64,000 nucleotides of DNA from Tethya wilhelma (Eukaryota > Porifera > Demospongiae > Tethyida > Tethyidae), in the NCBI GenBank assembly GCA_964030475.1, contig CAXIPT010000002.1:20149552-20213551 (forward strand), in the 5' to 3' direction. The translations under genes and the position numbers were made by a program. The notes beneath the pieces were generated by a model that was given only the letters and a program-made list of their open reading frames with translations, searched no databases and was not told where the DNA came from. Position 1 is the stretch's first letter. Each line of letters starts with the position of its first letter. Positions 22,344 through 35,440 of the stretch are shown here, piece by piece.

Positions 22344-25300
22344 CTGCATGGCTGCTTGCCCAGATCTAGTTTCCTCTCCAGCTGTATGTTTGTAAGCACT
22401 TAGAATGATTCAGTGTCACTGCTGCATGCAATTATATCACATACTTTTCATTCACTGTTGGCGCTGCATACTTTCACAGAGGTGTTGTTCTATGCTAGTG
22501 GAGCTGTGGAATCACATGCAGGAGAGCCCAGAGTACGTTGTTTCTCATAACATCATCAGTATTATTGGTACATTGCTTTTAATTACACATGCATGCATTG
22601 TTGGGAATGGTACTTGGAATTTGTCCAACAGGTAGTTAGCTACACCACAACTATTTGGGCATTCCACCACACCAAATGTGCCTGTGACCTCTGCGTGCCT
22701 CAAATGTGGACCCATTTACCTACAATTCACTGATGCATTAATTTATAATTAGGTATCAAAGTTCTGTCTACAGTTACTGCATTGGTGAGCTCCAATTAAT
22801 TGAGGTGTTGGTCAATTTGCTGAATGGTCGAGGGAATACCTTCACAGTGTCCCAAAGGTATTTTTGGCATGCGTAGTAAAACACTTCCCCATGTAGAATG
22901 TGCATTAGGAGCTCTCTGAATGAGTGCAGCAATCAGGCTTAGAGAACAAGTTGATTGTAAATTCACACATGGAAACAGCTACTCAGACACCTTAGCCGAT
23001 TCATTGTCATGGTTACGTAGGCTATTAGTCTTCCTTTGCTCTCCTCCTCGACCTCTCACTCAGGGTTGAGCTGCAGCATTTTGTTGATGATGTCCAAAAC
23101 CTAGTAACCTCTGCTACCCTCCATAATGAGAGGGTTTGCTCATACACAGCGGATGCCAACGGTGCAGACTCTGATTTGAGGAGTTGCTTGGCAACAGTTC
23201 TGAGTGAATTCACAAGAGCATCTCCAGCATCACCCGCACTTCACGTTCAAGTATGTTTAGCCTTTGATAACAGAGTACTATCATTACTACCATCTCCCTT
23301 TGTTTATTCTTGATTGTTTGTAGATCCATTCCATTTTGAGCAGCGATGGTTTACAGGAAGTAGAGCTCACTCAAGAGAGGTGGGCTATATTGCTGCTATC
23401 ATAGGTCATTAATAATTTATTGACCAACTGTCTTTCTCCCACCCAATGCAGTGTACTACATCTGTTTGCCTCCATAGAGGGTTGTGCTGGAGCAGTCTCT
23501 CAGCTTCTGTGCATCTTGCAGGCTAGTGTTTAGATTGAGCACTTAGCTATGTCAACACCATGTACCATTGATTGAGATCCTCTAACACTGTTGTGTGCAG
23601 CTGCTTGCTGTGAGAAGAAGTGAAGTGGTTTTCACTCCCACTACACCTGAGTCCCAGGCTGTGGTTTCAGAGAGAGGTTTGGCAGAGGTAGAGGGGAGCT
23701 CAAGAGAAGAAGATGAAAGGGAGAACAGCCAGCCAGAGGAAGAAGGGGACACATCCAGTGATCAACAAGACGTATCTTTCTCAAGACTCTTTGAAGTTTT
23801 GTCTCTTTCGCTGGAAAAGGTCTTTGCCAATCTATCCACACAACCACCTATCAATGGCTGCACACTGTTGGTCGTTGATACTGTTGTCTTGTTCCGCCAT
23901 TACTTACAGTGGAAAGAAATGGCGGGAACGGATGGTGAAGAGCTAGTATCATCACCCTCTTCCGATGTACCTCACAAGTTACTAAGTCTTGCACACATTA
24001 TGCTGGCAGCTGCACCTCTTGACAGATCTCTGCCAGAAACGATCGATTTCTTTCAACACCCGATATCAGTGCTCATGGCCTACTCAACAGAAGGTATACC
24101 CTATTGTTATAGTACACCCTTATTACATGGGTATGCATTCAATTTGATATAGTGCATACACCCATGTCACATGGCATGTGTGTGCATTGATTGCTCCCAT
24201 ATCGTGTTACTGGATGTTTTTGATTCCACAGGTTACTTGTCTAACAGTCCTGCTGGATTCTTGTCAGATTTAATGGAATTCATTGCCTCCTTGTGTGAAC
24301 AAGGTGTCCCTCCACTCAAAGCTGTCCAGAATAACCTGCCTAACTTGTTTGGACCAGCCTTTGGTGTCACCAACAACAGAATATCATGCAAGTTATTGGA
24401 GTATGGCTACCTCTCCATCTGCTCCCAACACCAGTGAGTCTCTGTCTCCCTCCCTTTAGTCTCTGTGGAGTGTCTGAAATTTGTAAACAAAGCCCCTTTG
24501 TTATCTCCCACTATAATAATATTTATATAGGAAGTCCCTCCTCACAGAAGGCCTAAGGTTTCTGATGGATGTCTTTCATCTTTTCCCCCCAATTGATGAA
24601 ATTGTGGCTCAATCTAAAGCCAGATCGCTGCGTATTGAGGCTATCTTTGCTAGTAACTCCATTATGGAATCGATACTGGAGTCTCTGCCAATTGACCTCA
24701 CTCACAAGGAAGACACACCAGAGGCACAACAAGATGATCGTGTTACCAAAGGTTCATCTCTCTCCGCTGCTAGTAGTGAGGAGCATCCTCCCCTCAGACT
24801 TGGAGAGGAGATGATATTAGGTGAGAAATTGAAACCAGATTCCCTTCCTGAAAGTGAAACGGTCAGACAACCTCCAACGGGTGGTACCAGTGAAGATGTG
24901 TCGGAGGAGGAGAGATCAGTGAGTGACGAGGAGAGAGCGTTGGACAAAGAGGCAAGGGGACTGATCCTCTTGAAGTTGCTCCAACTCGCCTGTTCAATGG
25001 TGAGTCATCATGTCCTTGTGCAGATGTGACACTGTTGTGTTTGAGGGTGATTTGTGACGGTTTACAGGTTAGGAATGGAGAAAACATCTCCTTCTTGTAT
25101 GCCAGTGTCCTACCAAAGCTGTTTCGAGACTCTTCCAAAGAGACAAGGCCAGCTGTTAAATTCAACAGAGCCAAACTTTCAAAGTTAGCTCAAAAGACAA
25201 TTATTGTTCCACTACAGACACTTGACACAACACATGACTGTCACATTATCTCACAGGTTCTTTGGAGAGGACCCTCCGCCTCCCGCTAGTGGGGTTCCCT

Positions 25301-28300
25301 GGGATCATGTTGATAAGAAAAAAGTGAGGTAGCAATCACACACACAATCTACATATGCAGCTAGCTACAGCAGCTGTCCCCACTGTCAAATGGAACAAGT
25401 GTATGTTTGAATGCCATACTCTGTAGCTTGCCCTCCAGCTGCTGGACCTGGCCATCTTGTCAGTGAGCAATGAAGCAGCCACTCCATTTCAGCTGTGTGG
25501 GATCATTGTACCCAAACTGGTTAGTTGCCATATCAACCATCTAAACAAACAGTTCTGTTGCTCCTTGCATCACCTTTATCCTAACGATGTTTACAGATCA
25601 AGAATCTTGACAGGATGAATATTTGCGACGAGGAGAAGTTTTCTCTGACACTCGAAGTGTTGAGGATCACCCAGGAGATGTTGGAGGCGGGACACGACAT
25701 TGATGACCTCATTTCTCATGGAATCGACCTCATGTCAAGCTTGCTACCCGAGTCTGCCAGTCTAGAGGAGATCAGGTCCGTGTTGCAGTACATGTTGTCA
25801 TTGGCTACTAATTCACCCCTGGTTGTTGTGTAAATATTGTAAGAAGCATCTTATAAACTTTTTTGTGTACATGTGTAGGCAATTCATCAGTCGGTTAGCC
25901 ACCCACTTGGTGGAGAGTCACTTGAGTTCCATGCTCTTTCTTATCAAGGTTTGTCAATGATTATGCAGCCGTGATGACCAGCTGCAGGTGTAGCTGGTTT
26001 TCATTAACGTGGTTAAAATTTAATAATCGGTTTGATAATAAATTAATATTGAGCATCATTTGTTAGAATGCTTGTCAGTTCATGAAGAACAACTTCCCAG
26101 AAGAGACAGCAGACATTCAGGAATTGTTTAAAGTCCTACTCTTTAAAGCCAAGAGAGATGTAATGATCCACAGAGTCTTTGCTTAAGAGTGTGAAAATGA
26201 CTGTCACTGTTTCCATGGGTACAGGAAATCCGTGGTGTTTATCGAGTGTGCAAGGAGCAGCTGGTAGGACCACACTATGCCTCACTGCGTCGCTCTCTCT
26301 ATGGCTACTCATCCGGGAAGCTGTCTCATCGACAGCTGATAGCCTTGTGTGATGTCAGTCTATAGTTGGGCAATGAGAAATACTATTGCTGTATTGCACA
26401 ATATATAATACTGTCCTTGTATTGTGTACCAATACTTGCAGATTTTGATAAATGCGATGGATGTTGAAAGACCCAAGAGAGCAGCGAGAGAGTTTGTTAC
26501 AAACGTGGAAGAAGAGAATGAAGAAGATTTGAAGGAGAGACAAGAACAAGAGAGAAGAGTGGTAGTGAAGCTGAGTGGTCCGTGTCTTGAAGAAGTTGAG
26601 ACTGCCTTGAAAGAGAAGAGGTGTGTCTTTGCTGAAAATGCATGCAGTTGCTTATAATGTACAGTTACAGATATTATGTGATGTGTTTGCAGGTTTAGGA
26701 AGGAAGTGTGGGAGAAGGTCCAATCACAGCTGTCACAGATTGCACTCTTTAGGTATTCAAACTGCACAATGTTTATCTCAGAACTACGTACTGTTGTTAG
26801 CATTCACAATGAAACTCCTTTCTTCAGGACTCTCTTCCAGAGTGAGTTTGCATCTTTCAGTGGCCTGACTCAGGAGGACTTGCTTGACACTTTTAAAAGG
26901 TGTTGTGTGTTTTCTAGCTGAGAATATTCTAGCTAGTTTTAACAGTGTATGTATGTACAGTATATACAATTGTTGATTCATATTTGATTGTTGTTTGAAA
27001 TGCAGCAAATTCCCTTCAGATGTGCTGGGCAGTGAAGCCACAATGCAGCTGCTGGCTGTTTGTGCATCGAGGATTGAACACATGCAAGTGAGCCTACGCC
27101 CGCCAGAAACATGACCTCCATCTCTTTTATCCCTCCTAGTTGTGTTAGCAAGTGAACCCATTCAGCCTAGGCCTGTTGCCATGGATACACAACCACTAGC
27201 TTGAGCTGCTGCATACCCAACCTGGTTACTAATTTAATGCATTATCTAGTTGTCAGCTCTAGTGGGTGTTCCACCTCAACAATATAGCCAGTTGTCATAA
27301 TCATGAAACTGATCAATTCTGGTGTGATTTTTTTCCCCCTCTTTCTTCCAGACCCCTCGCTACGACTGCCTCAAGGTTGTTCTCTCTGACTTCCTGAGGC
27401 ACTTCCTGACTCTCTACGTGGCTCCTCCTCCTCCTCCTCCTGGTGATGGAGCTGGTGCACCCACGGCCAGCGATGAGGACCACTCCAAGGATAGCAGCAG
27501 CACGGTCACGGTGAGTACCGACCTTCAACCTCTCAGGGTAAGGATGGACAAACTAGAACAGCATATTGAGCAGCTGCCAAGAAACGTTGAAGACAGAGAG
27601 AGACTTGTTGAATGTGGATACAACCAGAGGTTGTGGGAACAGGTGAGCTACATGTAGCTAGTTACCATGGTAACATTGAGTGTGAGTGCAATTGCTCAGT
27701 CAGTGTGCACATTCGATGAAGAATATCTTTTCTTTTTCTTGTTGCCCAGAGGCTGCTCCTGTCAGTGAAGACAGATGGCTCTCTCAGTCTCGAGGAGAAC
27801 ATGAGACAGAATCTTCTTGCCTGCTACTCTGAGTTTGTGGACATTCTCAGGCAAATGGCCATCACACACGTAATTAGCTGATGTTGGGCATCTATTGTTG
27901 TATCTTCTAGTCTTACAACGATGCCTTTCAACATAACAGGTATCAGTGGATGGAGAGATGGTCAAAGTTACTGAGCTGTTTACTGAAGATCTTTCACTTA
28001 CCAGTCTTAAAGTAAAACAAAGTTATTAATATTATTATTATTATTATTATTATTATTAAGAAAACTTCAATCTGTCGCTAATTCCAGGGGCGTAGAGCTG
28101 TGGCTGTTCGAGCCATTGATCAAAGAAGAGGTGGAGGTTCAAACGAGGGACACTTTTACGAACGTAAAGTTGCCCTCTTGGCTAAAGAGGATCAGATTGA
28201 AGCGGACTTTGAGAAAATGGTAGCTCTGTTTACATGCCTTGTTGACGTCTCTTCTCTTTAGTAGTGATTCTGTAATTTACCTTCACACAGTCTAAGGTTG

Positions 28301-28509
28301 CAGTGAAGCCCAAGACGTTCACGATGGCTTTTAATACCAGTTTCTTTGACTGCGTCAGGTGGGTTTTCATGGTGTTGGTTTCCCACGGTTACCGTTTGTG
28401 TAGTTTGATATATTGTTTGTGTATATTCTCCGACAGCTGCTGTGGTGCTCAGATCATTGGTTGCTATGCACCCACCGGAGAGCACTGTGAGAGACCACTT
28501 GAGGTAATG

Positions 28510-28563
<54 letters not shown>

Positions 28564-28980
28564 AAACTGAAATCTCACATTGCTCTTCAGATTGGGATGA
28601 GATGTGACAGCGCTATTGCCTCCATATATGACGAATCTGGAGTGGAAATGGAAAATGCGGAGCTACTGCTGACCGAAGAAGGTACTACATGAGGCACAAC
28701 ACACTCTCAGCTCCTAGGAGCTAGCTGTTCTTGGTTACACTGTCCTCTCCTCCTCTATGGACAGGTGCCTATCTCTTCAAGGCCTACACCAATGGCCATC
28801 CCTACGACACCTCCCAGGTATGGGTCACCCTTTTCACCACCTTGCTCAAAGAGGAGCCTCCGCCTCTTGTGCCTGCCATCATTGTTCCCAATGGCTTCCC
28901 CAACCAGAGAACCTGGGAGGCACTGAGGAGGTAGCAATGGATACATATGCCTCCTGCTGCGTGGCTAGTTGTTTATGGTN

Positions 28981-29036
<56 letters not shown>

Positions 29037-30114
29037 GGTGTGTGTCAACTGAAATGACGGGAAGTATGTTGACCTGCAGGCCAGATTTCTCTCCAGAGTG
29101 GAGAAGTTATTATGACCATCGGTAGGTGCAGAGCTTGTCCCCACAAGAAGATTGTGATAATTAGCACACACAATTGATTGTTTTTATGACATAATGTGTT
29201 AGACCGGAGCGTGTGAGACTTGGGATGGATATTGTACTGCACACTGGGTTCAGTTTGTCCCACGATCAGAACAGGCCGGTGTTCCATCGACAGAGATCAA
29301 GACTCACTAAAGTAAGGGCATACATACAATGTCTTGCAACAACGAGTGATGCAACATTATCTTCTAACATGTTTTTATCTTACATTTCATCAACATGTTT
29401 AGAAGATAAAATGTTATCTTTTAAATGTTTCATCTATTAAACTAACATTTCATCTATTAAACATGTTTAAAAGATAATGAAGATGAAATGTTTATCTTTT
29501 AAACATTTTATCTTTCATTATCTTTTAAGCATTTCATCTTTTAATTAAATATTTCATCGTTTAAACAAATGTTTAAAGATAATTTTTAAAAGATGAAATC
29601 ATAAAACACTCAACACTCGACATTCAACATTCGACATTCGACACTTAACATTTGAAATTCAACATTAGACATTGAAACATTGAACATTTAGAGATTAATA
29701 ATAAAAGATTTAAAGATTGATAATTGAACATTGAACATTAAACACTCAATATTTGACATTCGACAGTCGACATTTGACAAGCGACATGCGACATGCGACA
29801 TGTGACATGCGACATGCGACACTCGACATTCGACATTTGACATTCGAAATTAGACATTGAAACATTGAACGTTTAAATCAGTATTGTTGATCATTTTCCT
29901 AATAGTGTAATTCTATCCTAAGCCGTTTAAAAGAAATTTTTACAAGATTATAATTATTTAAACGATGAAATGTTTAAAGAAAATGTTTAGATGAAAGTTT
30001 TAATGTTTAAAGGATGAAATATTTAAAGATAACCTTTATACATTATCTTTAAACATTTCATCATTTAAACAATTTATCTTAAAACTTTCTTTTATCTTTT
30101 ATGACTATGTTCTC

Positions 30115-30158
<44 letters not shown>

Positions 30159-30752
30159 AGGATCTAGCTGGCCTTATATTTGAAGATATAATGCAACAAG
30201 TGCTTGAGGACGAATGGTTGAGACAGTTTAGGTGAGTATCATTTGACTAGCTCTCCTTCAGTGTTTAATATACATTGCTACGTATCATTTGTTTGTTCTT
30301 AGATTCTTGGGCAAGGTATTGTCTCAGTACGTCAGTGTGTGTGTCAATGAGGGAGAGAGAAAGACGGAGATCATCTCAGAAGGGTTTGACTACGAGAGAT
30401 GGAAGAAGACAAGCAACAGAAACAAGCAGGTACCATAATGGGCCCATTAAGAGGCTCATAATTGATGTACTTTGACTGTGAACAAATGATGACCCTTTGT
30501 TCGTGTCGATTCTCTCCAGCCTCCAGCTGTGCCATCTTGCCTTGTGACAGAGCCCTCTTCTCCTCTACCTTCAAAGGACTCCATTGTCCAACACCTGGTC
30601 TCTCTGTTGGATGAGGGTGTAGTGAGGTGGTGTGAGCAAGTCAATCTGAACCAGCTGTGTGCTAACAGTCAGAAACAGCTCCTGGAATTGAAGGTATGGG
30701 ATAGAACACACACAATCATCACAGTAAACTATTACCTCATCCTCCTGTCGTT

Positions 30753-30806
<54 letters not shown>

Positions 30807-31365
30807 CACAAAACTAGTCCTTTTTGGAAAAAGATAACTACTTCAGCCGACAACCCCACCTTAAGATGAAGGTTTGTAGACCATTTTCTTCCTTCCTGCC
30901 TGATGTGCCACCATCTGCATGTACTCTCTCTTTAGCTGGCTGAACTGCGACAGCTGCTCACACGGTGTACCTTTGTAGTTCCTGTGCTCTCTCTACCGGA
31001 CTCTCTCCAAGAAGAGGTCATTCACTGGATCTTCAGGAATGAAGACAGGTGTGTCCATTTTTGAGCTCATTTTTTAACTTTACCAAACTTACATTGTGTG
31101 TGTCCACCACTTGCCATCAGGGTGTGGAGATATCGTGGAGGAAGAGATGGCCATGAAACTCTACAACAGTTCATGAACTTTCTAGGTCGGGAGCCATCAT
31201 CGCAAGCAAAGGGTGAAGGAGGAGAAGAGACAGGTTCTGTTGAGAGGAGCAGAGCTCGTGAACCGTATGCTGGAGTGGCTGTGTTTTGTTTGCATCACCT
31301 AGCTGGGGAAGAGATGGACAGTGAAGACTTGGATGTAGCTTCATTGCAGGTGAATCATTAAGTAA

Positions 31366-31427
<62 letters not shown>

Positions 31428-31912
31428 GTAGTTCATCAAGTTTATATGCATTTTTAAAGGAACTGTGTCACTATATAAGCACTGTTTTGTTATTAAAAAT
31501 AAAAATGCATAATGTTTTATGACCTTTTGTGATGTTTTTTGTTTTTGTTTGTTCTAGTGCGATCTGGGTACCACGTCCAGATATTAGCTCCGTGTATGTA
31601 CATATATTGCGTGTTTGTCAACCAAAAATATCACAAAACATCACACATTGTATTTTTGGTAACAAAGCATCACTTATATAGTGACACAGTTCCGCTAGTG
31701 GGAATACAGAGGAATAGTAGGACAGTTCTATTTTCTTAGTAAGATAAATAATTATGTAGTTCCTTTGAAAATGTCACAGTGTAAACCTTTACTAGTGGAA
31801 TAGTATTACAGTTCTGTTTACCTAGTTAAGTGTAATTTGCTTTAAAAACAGTTACAATGTAAACTTCCAACAAATACTTGCATTATTACTTTAAGTGGAC
31901 TGCATGTGGGCT

Positions 31913-31994
<82 letters not shown>

Positions 31995-32740
31995 CTATTC
32001 ATGTCATTGCCCATATAATATGGTCATTGCCCCTCCCCTAAAGGTGAGGTGGATGGTTGGGTATGCAGTTGGTGAGACGGCAAGGGCCCGCAACAGTGGC
32101 AATGGACAGGGTAGAGGAGGAGAAGATGATGAGGAAGAGCAGCAGCTGTCAAGATGGTACCCTGACCAGTTGACCTCATGCTATGAGGTGGTCACTGCCT
32201 GGGTCCATCCAAGGTAGAGACACAAGCAAACACAAGACTGTTTCTCTAAAGAAGTTATCCTAACTTTTCTCACTTCAGTTATCGAGGATTGAACTTGAGT
32301 GTGCGCATGTACTTGGAAATTTCTTTGCATGGTAAGCATATACAGTATATATAATTATATGGAACTTGCACCATTGTAATCAGCATGGAAAGAGTGCTCA
32401 AATGATACGATACTATATAGTTTATCATCTTTTGGAGAAAAACTAATGTTATTTTAATTTATAGTCCCTGGCAACGATGACAGTATGTGTAGGTTTTAGG
32501 TAATAGCTAACAATAATGTCCTCATCATTGTGATTGCCTTCCACCCCCATCCCTCAGCTCCTGCTAGACTGGTCATGTGTGACATGATGGAGGGAAGTGT
32601 TGAGAAGATCATCCGTAGCTTCTGGCTGTTTGGGCTGTTGGAGAGACTGAGAGTGTTGCAGATGATTGTGAAGAGAAGACAGACATCCTACAATGTAGTG
32701 ATGCAGGTGAGACATCTAGGTTGTTAATGGAGGCAGACAG

Positions 32741-32832
<92 letters not shown>

Positions 32833-32947
32833 CTNNNNNNNNNNNNNNNNNNNNNNNNNNNNNNNNNNNNNNNNNNNNNNNNNNNNNNNNGTGTGGAGGT
32901 GACTGATTGAAATTTATGTGGTTGGGCCAATGTACAGACAAGGACAG

Positions 32948-33021
<74 letters not shown>

Positions 33022-33202
33022 TGGTAGCTCAGAACAGTTTGAACAGGTGTTGTTTGATGTTCGCCCCTTGAGAGTGGCTCTGGGTGTGTTCCGATGGTAT
33101 GGATGGGCCAAAGATCATCCTAAAGTAACTGTGGCAACTGTTGCTATGGTGACAGCGATTCCAATTGTGGGATTTACACTGATGAAGTTTTTGAGATCTT
33201 GA
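22344..33202 (+). CDS. Very long unidentified protein: helical N-terminus, GNAT-like domain, C-terminal membrane anchor
   Basis: This multi-exon gene probably has more than 30 exons. Well-supported ones include 22753-22857, 23064-23250, 23324-23379, 23452-23521, 23601-24093, 24232-24433, 24531-24999, 25068-25183, 25258-25324, 25427-25519 and the last, 33020-33202. Phases are consistent where checked and the reading continues across 26.9-28.3 kb, so one gene is preferred over two. The first half is Leu-rich and helical, like HEAT/ARM solenoids (FLSDLMEFIASLCEQGVPPL). Acidic linkers (SEEERSVSDEERALDKEA) and a Pro run (VAPPPPPPGD) interrupt it. Near the end, MVGYAVGE and VVTAWVHPSYRGLNLSVRMY resemble the acetyl-CoA-binding core of GNAT acetyltransferases. 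VTVATVAMVTAIPIVGFTLM (33130-33190) is a tail-anchor-like helix. I recognise no named family. The 5' exon is tentative, and two gaps or microsatellites sit in introns. Confidence 0.7.
28511..28560. repeat. (CA)n microsatellite
   Basis: A CA tract begins a few bases after a donor site (GAG|GTAATGGTACAC) in an intron of the long GNAT-domain gene. Confidence 0.9.
28980..29037. repeat. N plus (TC)n tract forming a 3' splice site
   Basis: The TC run ends directly in TAG, followed by the exon coding CVSTEMTGSML. The microsatellite is therefore the polypyrimidine tract of this acceptor. The N at 28980 shows that its length is unresolved. Confidence 0.85.
29340..30112. repeat. Intronic composite repeat: octamer array between AT-rich inverted blocks
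   Basis: The centre (about 29604-29874) is a degenerate array of a 7-8 bp word like CGACATTC/CAACATTC/TGAACATT. Both flanks (29340-29603 and 29920-30112) are built from the words AAGATAATG, TTTAAACATTT and ATCTTTTAA in both orientations, making many local palindromes. It lies in one intron of the long gene (exons ending near 29309 and starting at 30161). No coding potential is seen. Confidence 0.7.
30115..30158. repeat. (TG)n tract at a splice acceptor
   Basis: The TG repeat ends in TCAG immediately before the exon at 30161 (coding DLAGLIFEDIMQQ). Confidence 0.9.
30757..30804. repeat. (CA)n microsatellite
   Basis: A CA tract in an intron of the long GNAT-domain gene, not adjacent to a splice site that I can define. 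Confidence 0.9.
31370..31424. repeat. (GA)n microsatellite
   Basis: A GA tract shortly after a donor (about 31350) in the same gene. Confidence 0.9.
31457..31693. mobile_element. Hairpin (MITE-like) element in intron
   Basis: The arms are long inverted repeats. 31459-31541 begins GGAACTGTGTCACTATATAA. The reverse complement of 31621-31691 begins GGAACTGTGTCACTATATAA as well. They share 20 identical outer bases and then a diverging match (CTTTGTTA, AAAAATA, TTTTGTGAT). The spacer is about 80 bp and has no coding sequence. This looks like a non-autonomous element in an intron. Confidence 0.7.
31914..31991. repeat. (GT)n-(GA)n compound microsatellite
   Basis: A GT run switches directly to a GA run in an intron of the long GNAT-domain gene. 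Confidence 0.9.
32740..32890. repeat. (CT)n microsatellite and 56-bp N gap
   Basis: A CT tract leads into N characters at 32835-32890. The gap falls inside the last intron of the long gene, so coding sequence is probably not lost. Confidence 0.9.
32949..33019. repeat. (CA)n tract ending in a splice acceptor
   Basis: The CA run ends ACACAG directly before the final exon at 33020 (TGSSEQFEQVLF). Confidence 0.9.
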
Positions 33203-33312
33203 GCAGTACATATGTGCAGCTAGTAGTTATTGAGGACAATTTTTTAAACTCCGACAATTATAATTTTTATTGCAAAATAATTTTGATTTGAAACTAGACA
33301 AGATTTATAGTG

Positions 33313-35203
33313 CTATTCTTTTAATTCAGTTAATTTGATAGTCTCTCCAAATTTTGCTGTGAACTTGCCCAAGTTAGCTTCAGACAAGATGGCATGGACC
33401 TCCAAGAGGTTTGACTCCCCCTCCTTCTCTCCACTCACTGGGCCAACCTTGATCACAGTGCTGTTGGAGTGATGGAGCCAGCTGCGTTGTGAGGGCATGT
33501 GTGTGACACAAATGGCCTGTATCTAGTGTGAATGTAAGTATAAGCATACCTTAGTTGTGGGCCATCTGCTGGTAATATCACTTCATAGAACTTTCGCTTC
33601 GTGGCTTTCAAGACAGCCTCCTGCACCGCCCACTGCAGTGTCTTGATCCCATCGCCATTGACAGCTGACACTCGAAGGCCTTCCAAGCCTTCCTTCTCAC
33701 TCTTGTCAGCAGACCTAAAACAGCAGAGACACATTTATCACCATTTCTAGTTGGATAGCTATAGCTTACACTTTGTCTGTCTTGTTGAGGACATTGACCA
33801 TGTTGTCTAGTAGCTCTGGTTTGAGATCAAGATGACGCAGCACCTCAAGGACGTTGGTTCTCTGAGCGTACGACTGGGGGTGACTGAGGTCAGTAACGTG
33901 AACCAAAATATCCTAAGATGGCAGTCACAAGAAGGTTAAAACAAGAAAGATGTTGTTTTTTTTTCTTAAATCAAGACCAGAGATTGGTACTCTAACTCAC
34001 AGCATTGATGACATCATCCAAGGTGGAGGAGAAGGACTCCACCAGCTCCGGGGGAAGGTCAGATATAAATCCGATGGTGTCCACAAAAAGAACCTTGAGA
34101 GTGCAAGGTAGCTTGGCAGCATGGACCGTTGTGTCCAGTGTGGCAAAGAGCATGTCCTTTGGTTCCATTGACTCATCCTGTGAGAGGGCTTTAATAAGAG
34201 TAGTCTTTCCAGCATTTGTGTAGCCAACGACAGCCACAATGGGTATTCCTGCGTGGCGTGAGCGATGCTCCTTCGTGACCTTGTGCTTCTCATGGATCTC
34301 TTTCAACTGTTCTTGTAACTTTTTCTGTCGTCTGTTCAATTTCTCTCTCATGGCTGCAATGGCGGTCTCACCAGCTCCTCCCATCTTCCCTGTACCACCT
34401 TTCTGGTGCTCAAAACTCCCCTCTTCTTCCATCTCTTCAAATAGCTTCATCTTCAAATAAGGAATCTCTGCCAGCTCGACTTGTGTCTTGGCCTCACGGG
34501 TGTGTGCTCTCTCTTTGAAGATCCTCAGTACTATTCCAAAACGGTCAAATACATCTTTCCCGAAAAGCTCCTCTAGAGTTCTGTGCTGTAGAGGTGTTAG
34601 TGTCGGGACATTGACAAATACACCAGTTATGGAATCTCCAAGTTCCTTGATGTCGGTAGCGAGTTCAACAGTCTTTCCTTTACCAAAGAGAAACTTGTTG
34701 TGGATTTGCCGGATGGCATCGATGCGGTGACTGTGCACCTCCCAACCTGTGATGGACTCAGCCAGCAAGACGGCCTCGTCCAACTTGTAATGTGCAGGTA
34801 CGTATGGTTTCTCAACAGGACCGATCTTGTACTCGGGTTGAATCACAAGCAGTTTTTGGAAATCGTCTGGTGTGTGTGTTTCGTGCATCCGAGGACCTTT
34901 CTTCCTCTCTCCTCCTTCTTCTTCTTCTTCCCTATCTGACGTGTCTCTCTCTTTGTGCTGTCTCTGCAGTGGTGCACACGAGGAGAGATGGGCCGAGATG
35001 GTGGGAAAACGGACCAATCTTCCAACTGGCAGTGGTTGTGATGTTCTCAGAAGTGAAGAAGTAGAATTTGAACTGAATTTCTGCTGCAACTGGACTGAAG
35101 CTGGGATGCCGCGAAGACCACGGAATAGTTGACTCGTTCTTTGCTTGCTGAGGATAGAAAGAGACCCATTCTTAGCTACAGAGCAGAGAGAAAGAGCCAT
35201 CAT
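33313..35203 (-). CDS. GTPBP6: HflX-family GTPase GTPBP6 (mitochondrial)
   Basis: Four exons (34001-35203, 33770-33912, 33550-33714, 33313-33481) encode about 559 residues. The N-terminus is basic, hydroxylated and acid-poor (residues 1-60, RTSQLFRGLRG), as for a mitochondrial presequence. An HflX N-terminal domain and a coiled-coil segment (EKLNRRQKKLQEQLKEIHEK) precede the G domain. In the G domain, G1 is GYTNAGKTTLIKAL, G3 is VDTIGFISDLP, G4 is NKTD and G5 is SAVNG. The ending LSWLHHSNSTVIKV matches vertebrate GTPBP6. The family dissociates or rescues mitochondrial ribosomes. The stop is 110 bp from the convergent long gene. The ATG at 35203 is followed by a second ATG, and either could serve. 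Confidence 0.93.
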
Positions 35204-35440
35204 CTGCTCCAGGAAAATTAGAGGTCAAAGTACATGAAGACGAGAGATCGGAGATCTGATAAATCTGGTATAGATCGTTTATGATAATATGTCCATTCTT
35301 GCTTGGGTTACTAACTACACGGGTAAGGAATTTTGACTATTCATCAATGTTTAAAATTGCAATTGAATTGATTTGTGCTTCATGATCATGACCAACAAAC
35401 TGAAATGATTATCCAAACATACAATAAGACCATGCAATAG

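Noticed and set aside
22344..26950. FANCI or FANCD2 as identity of the N-terminal half of the long gene
   Set aside because: Helical, Leu-rich character is similar in kind, but no conserved FANCI/FANCD2 segment could be matched, and the GNAT-like C-terminus does not belong to those proteins.
28511..33019. Open frames through CA/GT/GA microsatellites (His-Thr, Cys-Val or Arg-Glu repeats)
   Set aside because: Translations of simple repeats; they lie in introns next to clear splice sites.
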